A stretch of 64,000 nucleotides of DNA from Salinibacterium sp. GTDB taxonomy: Bacteria; Actinomycetota; Actinomycetes; Actinomycetales; Microbacteriaceae. The translations under genes and the position numbers were made by a program. The notes beneath the pieces are model-generated. The model worked only from the letters and a program-made list of their open reading frames with translations, searched no databases and was not told where the DNA came from. Location: the NCBI GenBank assembly GCA_019638845.1, contig JAHBSZ010000001.1, positions 310,001-374,000 of the forward strand. The letters are read 5' to 3'. Position 1 is the first letter of the stretch. Each line of letters opens with the position of its first letter. Positions 25,621-34,326 of this stretch are shown piece by piece.

Positions 25621-26871
25621 TCACGTCCCGCCTTCCGCACTAGCTTTGGCCGTGCGCTCCTCATCCAGCCGCTGCATCCGACCGAAGTAGCCTGCGATGG
25701 GAACGTCGGTTGATGAGTGGGCGATGATCGAGAGTGAGATCGCCACCACGATGAGGTGGAAGAGGTGTTCCGCATCGGGGCTGCCACTCTCGAGCACGAG
25801 GACACCGTAGAGCACCGAAGCGAACCCCTTTGGTCCAAACCACGCCGCGGTGGCGCGCTCCTCCCACGGCAGTTTGCTGCCGATAAGTGCCAATTCGATC
25901 GCCACCGGCCGAGCCACGATCAAAATGAGAACAGCGAAAAGGTAGCCGAGCGGCGAGACGTCGGCCAGCACGCTCGGCGCGATGAGGGCACCGAAAATGA
26001 AGATCGCGAGAAGCTTCACGATCTCGGCAATGAACTCGCCGTATTCGATGAAAGCATCACGCAGTTCGGGAGCGGCGCTGGCGACAGTGATGCCCGCCGC
26101 GAAGGCTGCAAGGTACAGGTTCGCGCCGGTGGACACAGCAACGCCGTAGACGATGATCGCGATGGCGATAGGGCCAAGCGAGGCGTACAGCGGCGTCGTC
26201 GCGAGGAACCGGATGCGCAGCAGAAACGAGACAAGAAGCGGAACCACGATCCCCAGTGCAACACCACCCACAAGCTCGAGGGTGAGGACCAGCGGCTCGA
26301 CATCCGGCCCACCGATGGCGGCGATGAAGATGAGCACCACCGGCAACGCAAGCCCATCGTTGAGCCCAGACTCGACCTGGAGCAGGCCGCGGATACGGGC
26401 GGGAATCTCGTTGCGTCCCACAATCGCCGAAGCGAAGACCGGATCCGTGGGGGCGAGGACAGCTGCGATGAGAAGCGCCTGCGGCCACGGCAAACCCACG
26501 AGCCACACCCCGAGCAGTGCCGTGATCACGAAAGTCAGGGGCATCCCGAGCAGCAACGCTCGCCCGGGCAGCCGCCACGCTCTCGCGAGGTCACGGATCG
26601 CCAAGCGCTGGCCGTCGGTGTAGAGCACAACGAACAGGGCGATCTGCGCGAGGACACTTACTCGATCATCTCCGGCCGTGAGCACCACCACGCCCGCCAT
26701 TCCCTGCCCGAGCAGGAACCCGGCCACGAGGAACACCACAGCGGTAGAGAGAACCGTGCGATGTGCAATGCCCGAAATGAGAATCGCAGCGAGCAGCACG
26801 ACGCCGAATGCGAGAATCACGGTTTTTCGTTGCGTCGAGTCGAAATGCAGGGCATGAGACAACTTTCCCAC
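25621..26871 (-). CDS. Cation/proton antiporter (CPA1 family)
   Basis: A 416-residue membrane protein with about twelve hydrophobic segments. CPA1 landmarks are LAPTDPVFASAIVG (the Asp-containing transport motif) and QVESGLNDGLALPVV, with AAWFGPKGFASVLYG near the C-terminus. It probably exchanges Na+ or K+ for protons. There is no cytoplasmic regulatory tail. Its last codons (AEGGT and the TGA stop) are read from the right attachment repeat, so in the ancestral arrangement this gene ended inside tRNA-Leu on the opposite strand. It starts at a GTG 18 nt after the ROK gene. Confidence 0.89.
   Translation of the reverse strand: MGKLSHALHFDSTQRKTVILAFGVVLLAAILISGIAHRTVLSTAVVFLVAGFLLGQGMAGVVVLTAGDDRVSVLAQIALFVVLYTDGQRLAIRDLARAWRLPGRALLLGMPLTFVITALLGVWLVGLPWPQALLIAAVLAPTDPVFASAIVGRNEIPARIRGLLQVESGLNDGLALPVVLIFIAAIGGPDVEPLVLTLELVGGVALGIVVPLLVSFLLRIRFLATTPLYASLGPIAIAIIVYGVAVSTGANLYLAAFAAGITVASAAPELRDAFIEYGEFIAEIVKLLAIFIFGALIAPSVLADVSPLGYLFAVLILIVARPVAIELALIGSKLPWEERATAAWFGPKGFASVLYGVLVLESGSPDAEHLFHLIVVAISLSIIAHSSTDVPIAGYFGRMQRLDEERTAKASAEGGT
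25625..25641 (+). repeat. Right attachment repeat (attR)
   Basis: Second copy of the 17-bp tRNA-Leu 3' sequence. The next base upstream differs (C here, A in the tRNA), with a further short match TCA before it. It overlaps the 3' end of the antiporter gene. Confidence 0.75.
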
Positions 26872-26889
26872 AGGGAAGGGACAACTTCT

Positions 26890-28101
26890 CTAGGCAGACC
26901 GACTTCCGCGCGGCTCTGCAATGAGCGCTTCGAGTGGCATCATCGCTGCGCCCAAGGCGACAGTGTCTCCTCCGAACCGGCACGCGTGCAGTGAGAACTG
27001 TCCGCCCGGCCTGACGAGCGCTTCCGCGCGGGTCGCCGCCTCGATGCGAGACGCGAAGCCTTCCATGAGTCGAAGTCCAACCCAGCCCCCGATCACAACC
27101 CGCTCAGGATTGGTGAGGTTCACGAGGCCGCCGAGCGCAGAACCCAACGTTGCGACTAGATCGTCGACGACGGCAACCGCAAGGGGATCCGACGACTCGA
27201 GCAACTCGCCGATCGCCCGCCAGCCGGAACCTTCAAAGGTTCCGCCGGCCTCCCGCCAGGTCTCGAGGATCGCATCCGCCCCGAGATATGCCTCGACACA
27301 TCCACGGCCGCCGCAACGACAAAGCCTGCCGTTGCGCACAATCTTGACGTGGCCCCACTCCCCCGCGCTACTGGTCAGGCCGCGCGCGAGTTCGCCGCGC
27401 GAGACGATCGCTAAGCCGACGCCTCGCCCGAGCAACACGACGAGAGCCTCGTCCACACCTCGCGCCGAACCATCCCACAGTTCGGCCATTGCTTGCGTCT
27501 TCGCCCCGTTCTCCCCCCAGACAGCCATGTCGTGCGACACCAGATCGACAACCGGGATCGGCGGCCAGCCGAGGCTCTGCGCGTAGAGCATCTGGCGCCC
27601 GTCGGCATCCGACTCTACGATGCCCGGCAACCCGAGGCCGATCCCCACCATGCGCTCCCACGGTGCGGGGTTTCGTGACCTGAGCGCGTCGAGCGCCTCG
27701 TCAAGATCCGCCGCAATAGCCTCGATTTTCTCGCCCTCACGACCGCCCCGAAACTCACGGTCGATGCGCGTCATGGACAGGTCGAACAGTTCCACCGCGA
27801 CACCGCGCTCGCCCACGTCCGCCCCAAGAAAGTATGCTCCCGCTGGATTCGGCGCAAGGAGGGTCACCGGTCGCCCACCGCTGGAGGCGACAGAGCCTGC
27901 CTCCATGATGAGCCCTTCGGAGATCAGTTCGGAGACGAGATTAGTCACCGACGCGACCGAGAGCCCCGATTCGCGCGCAAGAGCCGCGCGCGAGGTTTCC
28001 CCGGTGAGGATCACACTGCGTAGCGCCTGCGAGCGGTTGCGTTGACGCACTTCGCTCACGGTCGCGGGCGACGCCGTCGTCACTACGCCGCGCCCGCTCA
28101 T
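26890..28101 (-). CDS. ROK family transcriptional repressor
   Basis: A 403-residue protein with an N-terminal winged helix-turn-helix (about 15-70: ILTGETSRAALARESGLSVASVTNLVSEL) followed by a ROK sugar-kinase-like domain. The zinc motif CRCGGRGCVEAYLG is present. It is the last gene of the beta-glucoside operon and likely represses it, released by a sugar such as glucose, cellobiose or a phosphorylated form. ATG 28101 fits the domain start; longer upstream reading is out of the family. Candidate operators are the three boxes at 34178-34212. Confidence 0.87.
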   Translation of the reverse strand: MSGRGVVTTASPATVSEVRQRNRSQALRSVILTGETSRAALARESGLSVASVTNLVSELISEGLIMEAGSVASSGGRPVTLLAPNPAGAYFLGADVGERGVAVELFDLSMTRIDREFRGGREGEKIEAIAADLDEALDALRSRNPAPWERMVGIGLGLPGIVESDADGRQMLYAQSLGWPPIPVVDLVSHDMAVWGENGAKTQAMAELWDGSARGVDEALVVLLGRGVGLAIVSRGELARGLTSSAGEWGHVKIVRNGRLCRCGGRGCVEAYLGADAILETWREAGGTFEGSGWRAIGELLESSDPLAVAVVDDLVATLGSALGGLVNLTNPERVVIGGWVGLRLMEGFASRIEAATRAEALVRPGGQFSLHACRFGGDTVALGAAMMPLEALIAEPRGSRSA

Positions 28102-28120
28102 GAACCCAGAACCTACCAAG

Positions 28121-29668
28121 TCAGTCGCCGCCCGTGGGGAAGATCCGACTAATCGTCGTGTCGCCGAGGGCAATGACCCGGATGCCCCGTTCCGTGCGTT
28201 CGACGCGCACCGAAGCATCCCGACCGTCCCCGTCGAGCACCCGTGCGCCGTCGGCACGCGTGAGCTCGTACTCGAGCCAGTCACCCGCGGAGAGTTCCAC
28301 AACGAGTTCCTCCGCCGCGCGGTACGCCCTGCCGTCAGTCTGCTCAAACGGGTTGGGCGGGTTGTCTGCCTCGTGGGCCCAGCGCAGTGGCACCGTGTCA
28401 TCCGTGCGGATGCCGTCGACGCCGCCGGTCGCGGCCACCGCATACGACTCACCGGCGCCCCGATAGCCGTAACCCCATGCGGGGATGACGGCTGGCCGCG
28501 AGCCCAGAAGCGCAGCAACGATGTCGGGCTGCCAGCGGCACTTGTCGATTGTCATGTTCTCAAGAAGGTCGTCGAATACGCGGGTGGCCTCATCCGAGGT
28601 GATCGCCGACGGGTCGTCGATGCTGGCGACGACCTTCTCCCACCCTGCGGGAGCGACAATCGATGCGGGCGAGGTGCGGGTGTCGATCTTCTTCCACGGC
28701 CAGAAGTTCCAGCCAATGCCGTGTGATTCGTAGAGCCTGAATGCCGCGTAGAGCCACTCGAGGGTATTCTCGCCACCCTCTCCCATGTAGATGGGGAGGC
28801 CCAGCCGGTCCCGCGTTTCGAGATAGACCGACAGTGAACCGGTGTCGGGAGAAGACCAGTACTTGTGAAATTGCAGCAATGAGTTGTCGTCCCACACCTC
28901 GGTGAAGATGTCCCAGTTCGTCGCCCAATGCGCGCCCTCGTAGACGATGAGGTGGTCGGGGTCTACGGCGCGGATCTCCCGAGTGAGGTCGCGGTAGAGC
29001 TCTGCGAGGGCGCTCGCGTAGGTGTGCTGCCAGTCGTTAGGCAGGGGTTCGTTGAGCAGGTCGTAGCCGAGCACGACCGTTTCGTGGCGGTAGCGCTGAG
29101 CGAGGTCGCTCCACAACCGCAGCGTGAGGTCGCGGTATCGCGGCTCCATAAACAGCTCCGGTAGATTCCGCGGTGAATCATCGATATTCGTTCCAGTTTG
29201 ACCGCCCGGAGCCCCGTGCAGGTCGAGCAACACCCACAGCTTGTGCGTGCGGCACCATTCGATGAGCCGGTCGATCATGTCGTACCCGGCGTCGATGGGC
29301 GCCCCGCTCTCGTCCTGGATGATCCGCGAGTTGATCGGCAGTCGAACATGGTCGAACCCGGATGCCGCGATCAGCGCGATGTCGGCTTCGGTGATGAAGT
29401 TCGCCCGGAACCTGTCCCAGAACCCCTCGGCCCCTGATACGCCGAGCAAGCGCTCAGTAAGCCGCTCGATCTCACGAGGAGACTCGGCGCCCGGCCCGAA
29501 CCGCCACATGTACCCCTCAGGCAGCATCCAGTTGCCGAGGCCGACACCGCGTAGCAGCAGTTCGCGCCCCGAGCCGTCGATGAGCCGGGCGTCCTTGGCT
29601 CGCACGAAGCCGTCGAAGCTGGCCGGGCGAGGTTCGAACGCCGGAGCGGCAGGGAGCAGGTCGGTCAT
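28121..29668 (-). CDS. Glycoside hydrolase family 5 enzyme (beta-glucanase/exoglucanase-like)
   Basis: A 515-residue enzyme without a signal peptide, so probably cytoplasmic. The TIM barrel carries VLLDLHGAPGGQTG, the acid/base Glu in GYDLLNEPLP and the nucleophile Glu in IYMGEGGEN, as in GH5 exo-beta-1,3-glucanase-like members. The C-terminal ~120 residues (from about 395) look like a beta-sandwich accessory domain (SAGDWLEYELTRADG). In the operon it would trim imported beta-gluco-oligosaccharides. It lies between the ABC permeases and the ROK repressor. Confidence 0.88.
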   Translation of the reverse strand: MTDLLPAAPAFEPRPASFDGFVRAKDARLIDGSGRELLLRGVGLGNWMLPEGYMWRFGPGAESPREIERLTERLLGVSGAEGFWDRFRANFITEADIALIAASGFDHVRLPINSRIIQDESGAPIDAGYDMIDRLIEWCRTHKLWVLLDLHGAPGGQTGTNIDDSPRNLPELFMEPRYRDLTLRLWSDLAQRYRHETVVLGYDLLNEPLPNDWQHTYASALAELYRDLTREIRAVDPDHLIVYEGAHWATNWDIFTEVWDDNSLLQFHKYWSSPDTGSLSVYLETRDRLGLPIYMGEGGENTLEWLYAAFRLYESHGIGWNFWPWKKIDTRTSPASIVAPAGWEKVVASIDDPSAITSDEATRVFDDLLENMTIDKCRWQPDIVAALLGSRPAVIPAWGYGYRGAGESYAVAATGGVDGIRTDDTVPLRWAHEADNPPNPFEQTDGRAYRAAEELVVELSAGDWLEYELTRADGARVLDGDGRDASVRVERTERGIRVIALGDTTISRIFPTGGD

Positions 29669-29679
29669 GAGTGCTTTCG

Positions 29680-30519
29680 TTACTTGAGTCCGGAGAGGGC
29701 GAAGCCCTGGATGACATACCGCTGGAAAACGATGAACACGATGAGGATCGGGATGACCATCACGGAGGCCGCCGCCATTTGGAGCGACGGGTTCACCGCG
29801 AGCTGTTGGTTGAGGAGGGCAAGACCAACGGACAACGTGTAGAGCTTCTGGTCGCTCGCGATGATGAGCGGCCAGAGGAAGCTGTTCCAGCCGGAGATAA
29901 ACGTCAAGACCACCTGCACCGCGAGGATCGGTTTCGACATGGGAAGCACAATCTGCCAGAACGTTCGGAACTCCCCGGCGCCGTCAAGGCGTGCTGCCTC
30001 AAGCATCTCGGTCGGGATCGTCGTCATGAACTGTCGGAACAGGAAGATGCTGAACCCGCTCACGAGGGTGGGCAGCGCGATACCCACGAGAGTGTTCGTG
30101 AGTTTCATCCCATTGAGAATCAGGTACGTCGGGATCATCGTGACCTGGATCGGAATCATCATGGTCGCGAGCACGAGGAAGAACATCCACTTGCGACCTC
30201 GGAAGTCGAACTTTGCGAACGCGTAGCCCGCCATCGCCATGAGCAACAACCCGACGAAACCGATGAGCACGACCAGCACGGTATTGATGAGATAACGTCC
30301 GAAATCGAGCTCGGTGAAGAGCGTGTTGAACCACTCGAGCGTTGGCGCCTGAGGCACGATCGTCGGCGGGAAGGTCACCGACTCCCGTTGCGGCTTGAAT
30401 GCGGTGCCGAGCATCCAGAGGAACGGGAATGCGGTGATCAGCGCGCCGATCCCCAGCGCGACCCCGATCGTGACCGTGAGTGTGCGGCGCCGACGTGCGT
30501 GGGTGCGATCAGTAGTCAT
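29680..30519 (-). CDS. ABC sugar importer permease (MalG-like)
   Basis: A 279-residue membrane protein with six predicted helices. The coupling EAA loop EAARLDGAGEFRTFWQIVLP lies near residue 187. I chose ATG 30519, which overlaps the preceding permease gene by 11 nt and has an AAGGG upstream; a start 45 nt further upstream would lengthen the overlap. It forms the membrane channel with the MalF-like protein. No ATPase gene is in this operon, so a shared MsiK-type ATPase elsewhere is expected. Confidence 0.92.
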   Translation of the reverse strand: MTTDRTHARRRRTLTVTIGVALGIGALITAFPFLWMLGTAFKPQRESVTFPPTIVPQAPTLEWFNTLFTELDFGRYLINTVLVVLIGFVGLLLMAMAGYAFAKFDFRGRKWMFFLVLATMMIPIQVTMIPTYLILNGMKLTNTLVGIALPTLVSGFSIFLFRQFMTTIPTEMLEAARLDGAGEFRTFWQIVLPMSKPILAVQVVLTFISGWNSFLWPLIIASDQKLYTLSVGLALLNQQLAVNPSLQMAAASVMVIPILIVFIVFQRYVIQGFALSGLK

Positions 30520-31387
30520 CGTCAGCCCTTCGCAGCCGCAACTGAATAAGGGTGATGACGGCAATGATTGCGAAGAGCACTATCGAGCCGGCACTCGCAT
30601 ACCCGAACTGGTTGAGCCTGAACCCTTCTTTATAGAGGAAGATCGACGCCGAGGTCGTGGCACCCAGCGGACCTCCATCTGTGAGAACGAAGGGCTCGTC
30701 GAAGAATTGCAGCCACGAAATCGTCGTCGTGACGCTCACAAAGAAAATGGCGAACCTCAGCAGCGGAATCACAATGGAGAAGGTCTTCTTCCATTCGCCC
30801 GCCCCGTCGATGGAAGCCGCTTCGAGGTATTCCTTGGGAACTCCCTGCAGCGCGGCAAGGAAGATGATGATATTGAGTCCAGTTCCCCGCCACACTGCAA
30901 CGAGCGCCACCGAGAACTTGGCAAGCGTCGGATCGGACAACCACTGCACCTGCGGCACACCGACGAGCGAAAGCAGGTAGTTGAGGAGGCCAAACTGCGT
31001 GTTGTAGAGATAGCCCCACACGAGCGAGATCGCCACGATCGCGGTAATCGCGGGGATGAAGTAGAAGGCCCGAAGCGCGCGGAAGAACCAGCTTCGGCTG
31101 TGATTGAGCAGCAGTGCGACACCGAGGGAGAGCAGCACGATCGCCGGGACGCCGAAAACGGCGAACAAACCCGTGTTGCCGATGGCTTGCCAGAAGTCGG
31201 GATCGGCGAAGAGCTTGGTGTAGTTGTCGACGCCGATAAATTTCACGTTGTTCCAGTTTGCGAACGCCGAGATGTTCATGTTCGTCGTGCTAATGACTGC
31301 CGCGACGAAGATCGGGAAGATGCCGAAGGTGATGAGGAGCAACATCGCGGGCGACACGAACAGGTAAGGAGTGAGGCGGTTACGCAC
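30509..31387 (-). CDS. ABC sugar importer permease (MalF-like)
   Basis: A 292-residue membrane protein with six predicted helices; the EAA loop is EAASIDGAGEWKKTFSIVIP. It starts MRNRLTPYLFVSPAMLLLI, a common form for CUT1 family permeases of Gram-positives. It is 42 nt downstream of the substrate-binding protein gene and overlaps the MalG-like gene. Confidence 0.93.
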   Translation of the reverse strand: MRNRLTPYLFVSPAMLLLITFGIFPIFVAAVISTTNMNISAFANWNNVKFIGVDNYTKLFADPDFWQAIGNTGLFAVFGVPAIVLLSLGVALLLNHSRSWFFRALRAFYFIPAITAIVAISLVWGYLYNTQFGLLNYLLSLVGVPQVQWLSDPTLAKFSVALVAVWRGTGLNIIIFLAALQGVPKEYLEAASIDGAGEWKKTFSIVIPLLRFAIFFVSVTTTISWLQFFDEPFVLTDGGPLGATTSASIFLYKEGFRLNQFGYASAGSIVLFAIIAVITLIQLRLRRADDDY

Positions 31388-31429
31388 CGTGGTGTCCTTT
31401 CCTGTCCGTGCCGTCCACGAGGGGTGAAA

Positions 31430-32662
31430 CTAGTTGATCGAGAGACCGGCGGTCTTCGAGTACAGCGTGTCCAGCGATGCCTTACGGTCAGCACCGGTCA
31501 GCGCGATCGCATTGAGCGCGTTGAGCAATTCGGTGCCGACGGCGCCGTCCCAGTTGGAGACGAGCGGTAGCACCTTGGCCGTTGCGAGTTGGTCGGTGTA
31601 GACCTTTACATTCGGGTCGCTGTTGAGCGTCGCGTCTTCGAGCGCGGTGCTCACGGTCGGCAGTTCACCCGTCATGTCGTACCACGCGAGCTGTTGTTCG
31701 GGCTGCGAGATGTAATCGAGCAGCGCGAGTGACGCCTCCTTCTGGTCGGTGTTGTACCAGACACCGAGGTTGGAACCGGCGAACAACGAGATCGAGCCCC
31801 CGTCGCCTGCCGGAAGCGGACTTGCCTGCCACTTTCCGTCGAGCTCCGGCGCCGAATCGGCTACACCCTTGCCGAGGTACGGTCCGCTCACGAGCATCGG
31901 TGCCACCCCGGAGATGAAGCCTTGCGTCTGGTCGAAGTCGCCGTTCACCGGCACGCTGCCGTCGGCGTAGAGGCCCGTGTAGAGGTCGACGGCCTTCTGG
32001 AAGGCTGGGGTGTCGAAGTTGACATTGCCGTTTGCATCGATCACGTCACCGCCCATGCTCCAGGTCATCTCGATAGGTAGCGGAGCATCCCACTGCGGAA
32101 TGTAGTACCCGTACTGGCCATCACCGCGCGCAGCAAGGATCTTGGCGTCCGCGCGCAACTCGTCCCACGTGGCGGGGGGCGAGTCGATGCCGTTCGCCGC
32201 AAGGATGTCGGTGCGGGTAAACAGCACGCGGGTGTCGCTCGTCCAGGGGATGCTCACGATTTGTCCGCCGACCGAGGTGGCCGTGCCCGAGATACCTGCG
32301 GGGAAGTTGGCGGGGTCGAGCGCGGGATGGTTGGCGATCTCATCATCGAGAGGCAGGAGGGCGCCCGCATCCGCGAATGTACGCAGCTTGGAGAGCCCAA
32401 TCTGCAGGATGTCCGGGCCGGAGCCGGACGCCACTGCGGTCGTGAGCTTCTCGTCAATCGAATCCCACGGAATCGCGACGACATCGACGGCAATGCCGCT
32501 TCCGGCGACGAGCTTCTCGAAGTTCGTTCCGGAGTCGCCCATGACCCAAACCGTGAGCGGACCGGTTGTCTCTTCGGCGGCCGGCGTCGAGCAGGCTGAC
32601 ATCGCCAGCGTCATGCCCGCAGCGGTCATGACCGCAATAGCGGCCTGTGCTGTTCTCTTCAT
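31430..32662 (-). CDS. Extracellular sugar-binding lipoprotein of the ABC importer
   Basis: A 410-residue lipoprotein. The signal peptide ends with MSAC (acylated Cys24), after which the family 1 solute-binding fold is seen: LTVWVMGDSGTNFEKL, ASGSGPDILQIG, then VSIPWTSDTRVLFTRTDIL and a C-terminal QLAWYDMTGELPTV. ATG 32662 has AAAGGAA 8 nt upstream and matches the signal peptide, so longer upstream frames are rejected. The flanking GH1 and GH5 genes point to beta-glucosides or beta-gluco-oligosaccharides as ligand. Confidence 0.91.
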   Translation of the reverse strand: MKRTAQAAIAVMTAAGMTLAMSACSTPAAEETTGPLTVWVMGDSGTNFEKLVAGSGIAVDVVAIPWDSIDEKLTTAVASGSGPDILQIGLSKLRTFADAGALLPLDDEIANHPALDPANFPAGISGTATSVGGQIVSIPWTSDTRVLFTRTDILAANGIDSPPATWDELRADAKILAARGDGQYGYYIPQWDAPLPIEMTWSMGGDVIDANGNVNFDTPAFQKAVDLYTGLYADGSVPVNGDFDQTQGFISGVAPMLVSGPYLGKGVADSAPELDGKWQASPLPAGDGGSISLFAGSNLGVWYNTDQKEASLALLDYISQPEQQLAWYDMTGELPTVSTALEDATLNSDPNVKVYTDQLATAKVLPLVSNWDGAVGTELLNALNAIALTGADRKASLDTLYSKTAGLSIN

Positions 32663-32735
32663 TGAGGTTCCTTTTCTCGTTTTCATGTGCGGTGCAGTGA
32701 TGCATGGGCGAGTCATCCAGACTCGCACCATCGGG

Positions 32736-34142
32736 TCAGGCCGTCGTGTTCGCCACGGCTTCCTGATGCTCGGTGATGAGGCGCCGATACCAGTGCGCGC
32801 TCAGTTTGGGAATCCGTTCCTGAGTGCCGTAATCGACCCACACGAGGCCGAAACGCTTGCTGTATCCCTCGGCCCATTCGAAGTTGTCGAGGAACGACCA
32901 CGCGTAGTACCCGCGCAAATCAACCCCGGCATCGATGGCGTCGGCCGCCGCTCCGAGATAGCCGCGAAGGTAGGCGACACGCTCGGTATCGACGACGTCC
33001 CCGTTTGGATCGACGTAGTCGTCATAGCTCGCTCCGTTTTCGGTGACGTAGAGCGGCAGGCTTGTAAACTCCCGCGCCACGCGGGTGAGCACGGCGGTGA
33101 GCGACTCTGGGACCACCGACCAGCCGAACGAGGTAGTTGCAGGCTCTGCGGGCCTCTCGGTGACCTGGATCTGCTGGTCGGGCGCATGAGACGCAATGAC
33201 CCGCTGGTAGTGATTGACCCCCGCAAAATCGGTGGGTGCTCCGATGATCACGAGATCACCATCGAGGACTACGTCGGTCAGGCCGCGGTCACCAAGGGTG
33301 TCCCACACTGCCGCCGAATACTCGCCGAGGTAGACGGGATCAAGGAATATCCGATTGCTCGCCGCATCGAGCCGTTCTGCCGCTGCCGCGTCGTCTGGCG
33401 AATCGGTGGCGGGAACGATGTCGGTCACAATGTTCGTGATGCCGACGGACGCCCCGGGCGACGCAGCCCGGATGCCTGCGACCGCGAGCCCGTGAGCGAG
33501 GTTGAGGTGGTGCGCAGCATGGATTGCCGCGCGATAGTCCGCGCGGCCGGGAGCGTGCGCACCGTTTCCGTACCCCAAGAACGAACTGCACCATGGCTCA
33601 TTGAGCGTCACCCAGTCGTTGGCGACATCGCCAAGCGCTTCGACGACTCTGATCGCGAACTCGGCGAAGCGGTGTGCCGTCTCACGAACCGGCCATCCGC
33701 CTGCATCCTCGAGGGGCTGGGGCAAGTCCCAGTGGTACAGGGTGACAAGGGGTCGGATGCCGCGCTCCGCGAGCCCCGCGAGAATCCCACGGTAGTACTC
33801 GACTGCAACCGGATTGAGCTCCCCAGTGCCGCTGGGCTGAAGCCGGGACCACGAAACCGAGAGCCGGTAGTCCGTGACTCCGAGGCTCGCGAGGAGCTCG
33901 ATATCAGACTGCCAGCGGTGGTAGTGATCGCATGCGATGTCGCCAGTGTCACCATGCTTGCTGAGGCCGGTAGTGTGCGCAAAGGTGTCCCAGATGCTCG
34001 GGCCGCGCCCGCCCTCGAACGCCGCACCCTCGATCTGGTAGGCCGCAGTGGCAAGACCCCAGCGAAAGTCCCGCGGGAATCGATCGACGCGCTCGACGGT
34101 CTCCTCGGCCGCGAGGCGAGTGGTCGGGGTGGGGTCGGTCAT
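32736..34142 (-). CDS. Glycoside hydrolase family 1 beta-glucosidase
   Basis: A 468-residue cytoplasmic enzyme. Family 1 landmarks: DFRWGLATAAYQIEGA at the N-terminus, acid/base Glu in VTLNEPWC, nucleophile Glu in LYVTENGASY, and the C-terminal YYAWSFLDNFEWAEGYSKRFG. Length is typical. It is the first gene of the operon, with its own promoter (34193-34220) and a leader of about 44 nt. It should hydrolyse imported cellobiose or aryl-beta-glucosides to glucose. Confidence 0.94.
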   Translation of the reverse strand: MTDPTPTTRLAAEETVERVDRFPRDFRWGLATAAYQIEGAAFEGGRGPSIWDTFAHTTGLSKHGDTGDIACDHYHRWQSDIELLASLGVTDYRLSVSWSRLQPSGTGELNPVAVEYYRGILAGLAERGIRPLVTLYHWDLPQPLEDAGGWPVRETAHRFAEFAIRVVEALGDVANDWVTLNEPWCSSFLGYGNGAHAPGRADYRAAIHAAHHLNLAHGLAVAGIRAASPGASVGITNIVTDIVPATDSPDDAAAAERLDAASNRIFLDPVYLGEYSAAVWDTLGDRGLTDVVLDGDLVIIGAPTDFAGVNHYQRVIASHAPDQQIQVTERPAEPATTSFGWSVVPESLTAVLTRVAREFTSLPLYVTENGASYDDYVDPNGDVVDTERVAYLRGYLGAAADAIDAGVDLRGYYAWSFLDNFEWAEGYSKRFGLVWVDYGTQERIPKLSAHWYRRLITEHQEAVANTTA

Positions 34143-34177
34143 CAGTGATCGCCTTCGGCAAGGGACTCTCGTCCGTA

Positions 34178-34212
34178 CTTATTTCAAGACTTACTATAAG
34201 CCTTGTCCGAAG
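34178..34212. promoter_or_regulatory. Three-box operator: CTT-N5-AAG repeated every 12 bp
   Basis: Three 11-bp imperfect palindromes CTTATTTCAAG (34178-34188), CTTACTATAAG (34190-34200) and CTTGTCCGAAG (34202-34212) start exactly 12 bp apart. They cover the -10 box and most of the spacer of the GH1 operon promoter and the presumed transcription start. They are the best candidates for the binding site of the operon's ROK repressor. Confidence 0.55.
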
Positions 34213-34220
34213 TATGTCAA
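34193..34220 (-). promoter_or_regulatory. Promoter of the beta-glucoside operon
   Basis: On the minus strand TTGACA (34215-34220), a 16-nt spacer and TATAGT (34193-34198) form a near-consensus promoter directed at the GH1 gene. It is one of the strongest-looking in the window, fitting a repressor-controlled operon. Confidence 0.75.
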
Positions 34221-34326
34221 GCATCCGGAGGTTCTCCCCAGCGAGTTTCCCGAGAGCACCTAGTACTCTGACGTTCAATGCCCTGACTGCCGCCCTGCTC
34301 GGCAGCCGACGACTGGAGTTTCCCCC

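Larger units (their letters stand above)
24382..25641. mobile_element. Small tRNA-Leu-borne islet carrying a single DUF3800 gene
   Basis: The tRNA-Leu 3' end (17 bp, ending two bases past the tRNA) is repeated at 25625-25641, bounding 1.24 kb. The DNA between has visibly lower G+C (47% and 52% in two 60-base lines counted, against 63% in a line just outside) and holds one gene, a DUF3800 protein. There is no integrase in the islet, so it is either a decayed remnant or a passenger moved in trans. The right repeat also supplies the last codons of the neighbouring antiporter gene. Confidence 0.72.

Noticed and set aside
25756-26994. Long open frame on the plus strand opposite the antiporter gene (over 400 codons)
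   Set aside because: It is a mirror of the codon bias of the real gene: composition is charged and low in hydrophobic residues, no domain is visible, and the opposite strand encodes a clear CPA1 transporter.
30395-31570. About 390-codon plus-strand frame opposite the MalF/MalG-like permeases
   Set aside because: Highly charged, repetitive translation typical of an antisense shadow in high-G+C DNA; the minus strand carries EAA-loop permeases.
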